NCBI GenBank assembly: GCA_027083655.1
Contig: JALWNS010000559.1
Span: 1 to 6,586 of the forward strand
Direction of reading: 5' to 3'
Source: Bacteroidales bacterium
Lineage (GTDB): Bacteria > Bacteroidota > Bacteroidia > Bacteroidales > S143-33
Length of the DNA stretch: 6,586 nucleotides
The notes under the pieces are model-generated. The model worked only from the letters and a program-made list of their open reading frames with translations, was not told where the DNA came from and ran no database searches. Of the stretch, positions 5,601-6,586 are shown in pieces. How positions within the stretch are numbered: position 1 is the first letter of the stretch; every line of letters begins with the position of its first letter. The translations under genes were made by a program, and so were the position numbers.

Positions 5601-6586
5601 CCCTGACCTGTTTCATCTCTCCGTTTTCTACTACTTCTTTCCACAGTTTCTCGAATTCCTCCTTTTCTTCATCCGGGATAAAAATGAAAATACTTTTACC
5701 TAGTACTTCTTCGTAATTATAACCAAATGTTTTTCTATGAAGCTCGTTTGCATAAGTAAGGATACCGGCGGGTGTATATTCTGCACGCAGGATAGCACGG
5801 TCGATACCTTCGAGTATAGATCTAAGCTCTGTCTCTTTTTCCTCCAGCTCTTTCTGTATTCTTTGAGATTCTTCAAGAGCTTTCTTAGCCTCTAATTCAG
5901 CGTTAACTTGCTCAGTAATGTTCTGGGCAAGGTACAAAATCTTTATCACTTGGCCTGTATTTGGGTCAATAACTGGAGTATATTGGTTTAACAACCAAAC
6001 TTCCTCACCTGTAACAGTATAACGTTTTACTCGTATTTGTAACATTTCACCAGAACGGACAGTGTTCCATATTTGTTGGAATTGCTCTTTCTCTTCCTCT
6101 GGAATAAAAATAAAAATACTTTTCCCTAGTACCTCCTCATAATTATAGCCGAATGTTGCACGGTGCAGCTCATTAGCAAATGTAAGTATACCTTCAGGAG
6201 TATATTCTGCGCGTAAGATAGCACGGTCGATACCTTCGAGTATAGATCTAAGCTCTACTTCTTTCTCCGCAAGTTCTTTTTGTATTTTTTGTGATTCCTC
6301 AAGGGCTTTCTTAGCTCTTTGCTCTGCTTCTACCTGTTCTGTTACATCAATAGCCAGGTATAATATTTTTGTAATATTTCCCTGCTCATCGCGTATTGGT
6401 GTATATTGGTTTAACAGCCAAATATCCTGTCCTGTTGCAGTTTTTCGTTTAACTTGTATTTGCTTCAGGGCACCGTTAGCTACTTCTTCCCAAAGCTTGG
6501 CAAATTCTTCTTTCTCTTCCTCAGGAATAAAGATAAAAATACTTTTACCGAGTACTTCCTCATAATTATAGCCTAAAGTTCTGCGG
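2605..6586 (-). CDS. Giant multi-PAS repeat protein without C-terminal output domain (N-terminus cut by window edge)
   Basis: The frame is open from the right edge to a TGA at 2605-2607, giving 1326 visible residues. No stop or ATG occurs between 6046 and the edge; the ATG at 6045 lies inside a PAS domain and is not the start. The protein is a string of PAS/PAC units of 100-105 residues: ten visible, the first cut. The consensus runs LRAEY..EG.LL.ANE.H, then LGY..E...GKSI..F.PEEE, then TGE..WLLNQYTPV.D, then YLA.DITEQ. Units are joined by charged helical linkers of 17-45 residues. No membrane helix is visible. After the last unit only a 29-residue tail remains (NFGDKLSGSGSNFDSDIDKQ, then INDWLDDIS), acidic and Ser/Gly-rich. 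Family knowledge: PAS units sense ligands, redox state or light through bound cofactors, or mediate dimerisation. The WLLNQYTP motif occupies the place of WIQASYNP in PAS domains of BdlA/Aer-like chemoreceptors, but no cofactor can be assigned from sequence. Inference: a sensory or scaffold protein acting through partners, most plausibly the phosphatase encoded 35 bases downstream. A kinase or other domain at the unseen N-terminus cannot be excluded. Confidence 0.93.
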   Translation of the reverse strand, partial: RRTLGYNYEEVLGKSIFIFIPEEEKEEFAKLWEEVANGALKQIQVKRKTATGQDIWLLNQYTPIRDEQGNITKILYLAIDVTEQVEAEQRAKKALEESQKIQKELAEKEVELRSILEGIDRAILRAEYTPEGILTFANELHRATFGYNYEEVLGKSIFIFIPEEEKEQFQQIWNTVRSGEMLQIRVKRYTVTGEEVWLLNQYTPVIDPNTGQVIKILYLAQNITEQVNAELEAKKALEESQRIQKELEEKETELRSILEGIDRAILRAEYTPAGILTYANELHRKTFGYNYEEVLGKSIFIFIPDEEKEEFEKLWKEVVENGEMKQVRVRRYTVTGEEVWLLNQYTPVIDPETHAVKKVLYLAQDITEQVKADIEAKEALEKAKRQEKQLLSFQQVLQKAEAERRAILEGIDRVILRAEYSVEGNLLFANELHRKTLGYNYEDALGKSIFQFIPEEEKEEFKKVWEEVSKGKAMQLRVRRLTAEGREIWLLNQYTPVVDADGNVYKILYLAQDITEQVRAEREAKKALKEALKREAEAIRLQKESEKYQLHIENLLSAIDAVVYRLSLDLEGNLLQASDNFLKLLGKEQVEGIVYYDLLDEENIQIFESAFERVKKGEYVRERLKVVFNDTQEIWFLSAFAPIYEESRITSILVLNIDITDQIEKEKRIESLLQEVTQRQLEQEAIIFAIDSTMLRALYSIDGKLLNANKRHIQTLGYDFNEVRGKSILNFIPEEERAQFSQLWDEVVAGKPKQIVVKRKRKDTGESIWLLNQYTPVYDEKGNVSKILYMAQDITDLKKLEQQILQREKELLYLKKSVDSQLLRAEYTAEGVLLDANEIHQRILGYDLEQMRGKNILEFVPEAERESFMENIWSRVKNGESLKIAVRRERVDTGEEIWLLNQYIPVVDEEGKVERVIYLAIDITEQKQLEESYRYLLLGADKTLLRAEYTGEGILLDANEMHQKVLGYDLEEMRGKSILEFVPEEERENFEREIWSKVTQGQTYQVIVPRERIDTGEEIWLLNQYIPIVDEEGKVERVIYLAIDVTEQKLVERRLTYLTIGVDETMLRAEYSKEGILLDANEMHQRVLGYDINKMRGKSILEFVPEEEREEFKKIWEKVQRGEKYQVVVRRERKDTGEDLWLLNQYIPIVDTRGNVESIIYLAIDITEYRKSYELTAELKGEIDALSYAVDATMLRAEYSPEGILLDANQRHTKVLGYVLEDMKGKSILEFIPEEEREEFKKVWDKVRSGKPHQMVVKRKNMETGEDVWLVNQYTPVFDTHGNVVKVIYLAIDITDRNFGDKLSGSGSNFDSDIDKQINDWLDDIS
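2695..3006 (-). repeat. PAS unit 9 (last, 104 residues)
   Basis: Residues 1194-1297, from MLRAEYSPEG to DITDR. It has ANQRH (His at unit position 19), LGYVLEDMKGKSI, FIPEEEREEF and WLVNQYTP, the only unit with V in place of the second L of WLLNQY. The linker before it is 24 residues (3007-3078). Confidence 0.9.
3079..3390 (-). repeat. PAS unit 8 (104 residues)
   Basis: Residues 1066-1169, from MLRAEYSKEG to DITEY. It belongs to the C-terminal sub-family: LLDANEMHQRVLGYD, MRGKSILEFVPEEERE, WLLNQYIPIVD. The linker before it is 17 residues (3391-3441). Confidence 0.92.
3257..3663 (-). repeat. Direct DNA repeat: 41 identical bases at 3257-3297 and 3623-3663
   Basis: The copies, 366 bases apart, fall in the GKSILEFVPEEERE segment of PAS units 8 and 7. 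The spacing equals one complete unit plus a 17-residue linker. Confidence 0.9.
3442..3756 (-). repeat. PAS unit 7 (105 residues)
   Basis: Residues 944-1048, from LLRAEYTGEG to DVTEQ. It is very close to units 6 and 8 in protein and DNA; it shares with unit 6 a one-residue insertion before the conserved Trp of the F-helix region (FEREIW against FKKIW). The linker before it is 17 residues (3757-3807). Confidence 0.92.
3509..3912 (-). repeat. Direct DNA repeat: 38 identical bases at 3509-3546 and 3875-3912
   Basis: The copies, 366 bases apart, encode DTGEEIWLLNQYI in PAS units 7 and 6. Flanking bases differ only at scattered sites, so similarity extends well beyond the exact match. Confidence 0.9.
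3808..4122 (-). repeat. PAS unit 6 (105 residues)
   Basis: Residues 822-926, from LLRAEYTAEG to DITEQ. It carries LLDANEIHQRILGYD and WLLNQYIPVVDEEGKVERVI, the last stretch nearly identical to unit 7. The linker before it is 24 residues (4123-4194). Confidence 0.92.
4195..4506 (-). repeat. PAS unit 5 (104 residues, intermediate type)
   Basis: Residues 694-797, from MLRALYSIDG to DITDL. It mixes features of both sub-families: RGKSILNFIPEEER as in the C-terminal units, but WLLNQYTPV and KILYMAQDIT as in the N-terminal units. LRALY replaces LRAEY. The linker before it is 31 residues (4507-4599). Confidence 0.9.
4600..4899 (-). repeat. PAS unit 4 (100 residues, divergent)
   Basis: Residues 563-662, from VYRLSLDLEG to DITDQ. 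It lacks the LRAEY, ANExH, GKSI and WLLNQY signatures; it has ASDNF (Phe where the others have His), YYDLLDEE, EIWFLSAFAP and LVLNIDIT. It is still a PAS/PAC fold by length, the central LL.AS motif and the ending. The linker before it is 45 residues (4900-5034). Confidence 0.85.
5035..5343 (-). repeat. PAS unit 3 (103 residues)
   Basis: Residues 415-517, from ILRAEYSVEG to DITEQ. N-terminal sub-family: LLFANELHRKTLGYNYED, LGKSIFQFIPEEEKEEF. It has AEGREIWLLNQY where most others have TGE. The linker before it is 45 residues (5344-5478), containing QEKQLLSFQQVLQKAEAERR. Confidence 0.92.
5479..5793 (-). repeat. PAS unit 2 (105 residues)
   Basis: Residues 265-369, from ILRAEYTPAG to DITEQ. It shows ANELHRKTFGYNYEEVLGKS, FIFIPDEEKEEF and a one-residue longer loop at WKEVVENGEM. 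The linker before it is 38 residues (5794-5907), nearly identical to the one before unit 1. Confidence 0.92.
5791..6256 (-). repeat. Direct DNA repeat: 40 identical bases at 5791-5830 and 6217-6256
   Basis: The two copies, 426 bases apart, encode the end of the helical linker and the first residue of PAS units 2 and 1 (ELRSILEGIDRAI). Synonymous positions are also identical over 40 bases, so this is recent duplication or gene conversion rather than protein constraint alone. Confidence 0.9.
5908..6219 (-). repeat. PAS unit 1 (104 residues)
   Basis: Residues 123-226, from ILRAEYTPEG to NITEQ. It shares long stretches with unit 2 (FGYNYEEVLGKSIFIFIP, VKRYTVTGEEVWLLNQYTPV). It has QNITEQ where the other units have aspartate before I/VT. 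The linker before it is 38 residues (6220-6333). Confidence 0.92.
6334..6586 (-). repeat. PAS unit 0 (cut by right edge)
   Basis: Residues 1-84 of the visible protein, from RRTLGYNYEEVLGKSIF to DVTEQ. The first about 20 residues of the unit, including the expected ANExH motif, lie outside the window. It belongs to the N-terminal sub-family, so the array very likely continues beyond the edge. Confidence 0.88.

Noticed and set aside
2605..6045. A shorter PAS gene starting at the ATG at 6045
   Set aside because: This Met lies in the middle of PAS unit 1 and the frame continues upstream without a stop to the window edge with another linker and PAS unit, so the gene starts beyond 6586.
2605..6586. 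The repeated DNA taken as a CRISPR array or mobile-element repeat
   Set aside because: The repeat period is 366-450 bases, follows protein domain boundaries and keeps one reading frame; there are no short uniform repeats with unique spacers and no transposase.

Overview
The window holds two genes, both on the minus strand, and little else. Both are cut by the window edges. Reading in the direction of transcription (right to left), the first is a very long PAS-repeat protein (complement of 2605 to beyond 6586, at least 1326 residues). After a 35-base gap comes a membrane-anchored sensor phosphatase with a C-terminal SpoIIE/PP2C catalytic domain (complement of 2569 to beyond 1, at least 856 residues, probably only a few residues short of complete). 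The same orientation, the short gap and the lack of any visible terminator suggest one operon.

The DNA is AT-rich, and no Shine-Dalgarno sequence precedes the phosphatase start. The phosphatase layout (two membrane helices, HAMP, GAF, PAS, PAS, then the signature ESINYARRIQ leading into a SpoIIE domain with DCTGHGVPG) is typical of Bacteroidota, especially Cytophagales-like gliding or filamentous lineages. This assignment is inferred from style; there is no rRNA or other marker gene here.

Region by region: 1-2569, phosphatase; 2570-2604, intergenic gap; 2605-2694, a 29-residue acidic tail of the PAS protein plus its stop; 2695-6585, ten PAS/PAC units (nine complete, one cut by the edge) joined by helical linkers. 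No output domain (histidine kinase, GGDEF, methyl-accepting, DNA-binding) follows the last PAS unit. The neighbouring phosphatase is therefore a plausible output partner, though nothing in the sequence proves contact.

The most notable structure is in the linkers. All nine have lengths of 7n+3 residues (38, 38, 45, 45, 31, 24, 17, 17, 24), measured between the same two anchors. This is a ladder with a step of exactly one coiled-coil heptad and suggests selection for a continuous helical register along the whole array. Eight of nine complete PAS units also carry a histidine where many PAS domains have an aromatic residue, and the one exception (unit 4) is the divergent member that separates two homogeneous sub-families of repeats.
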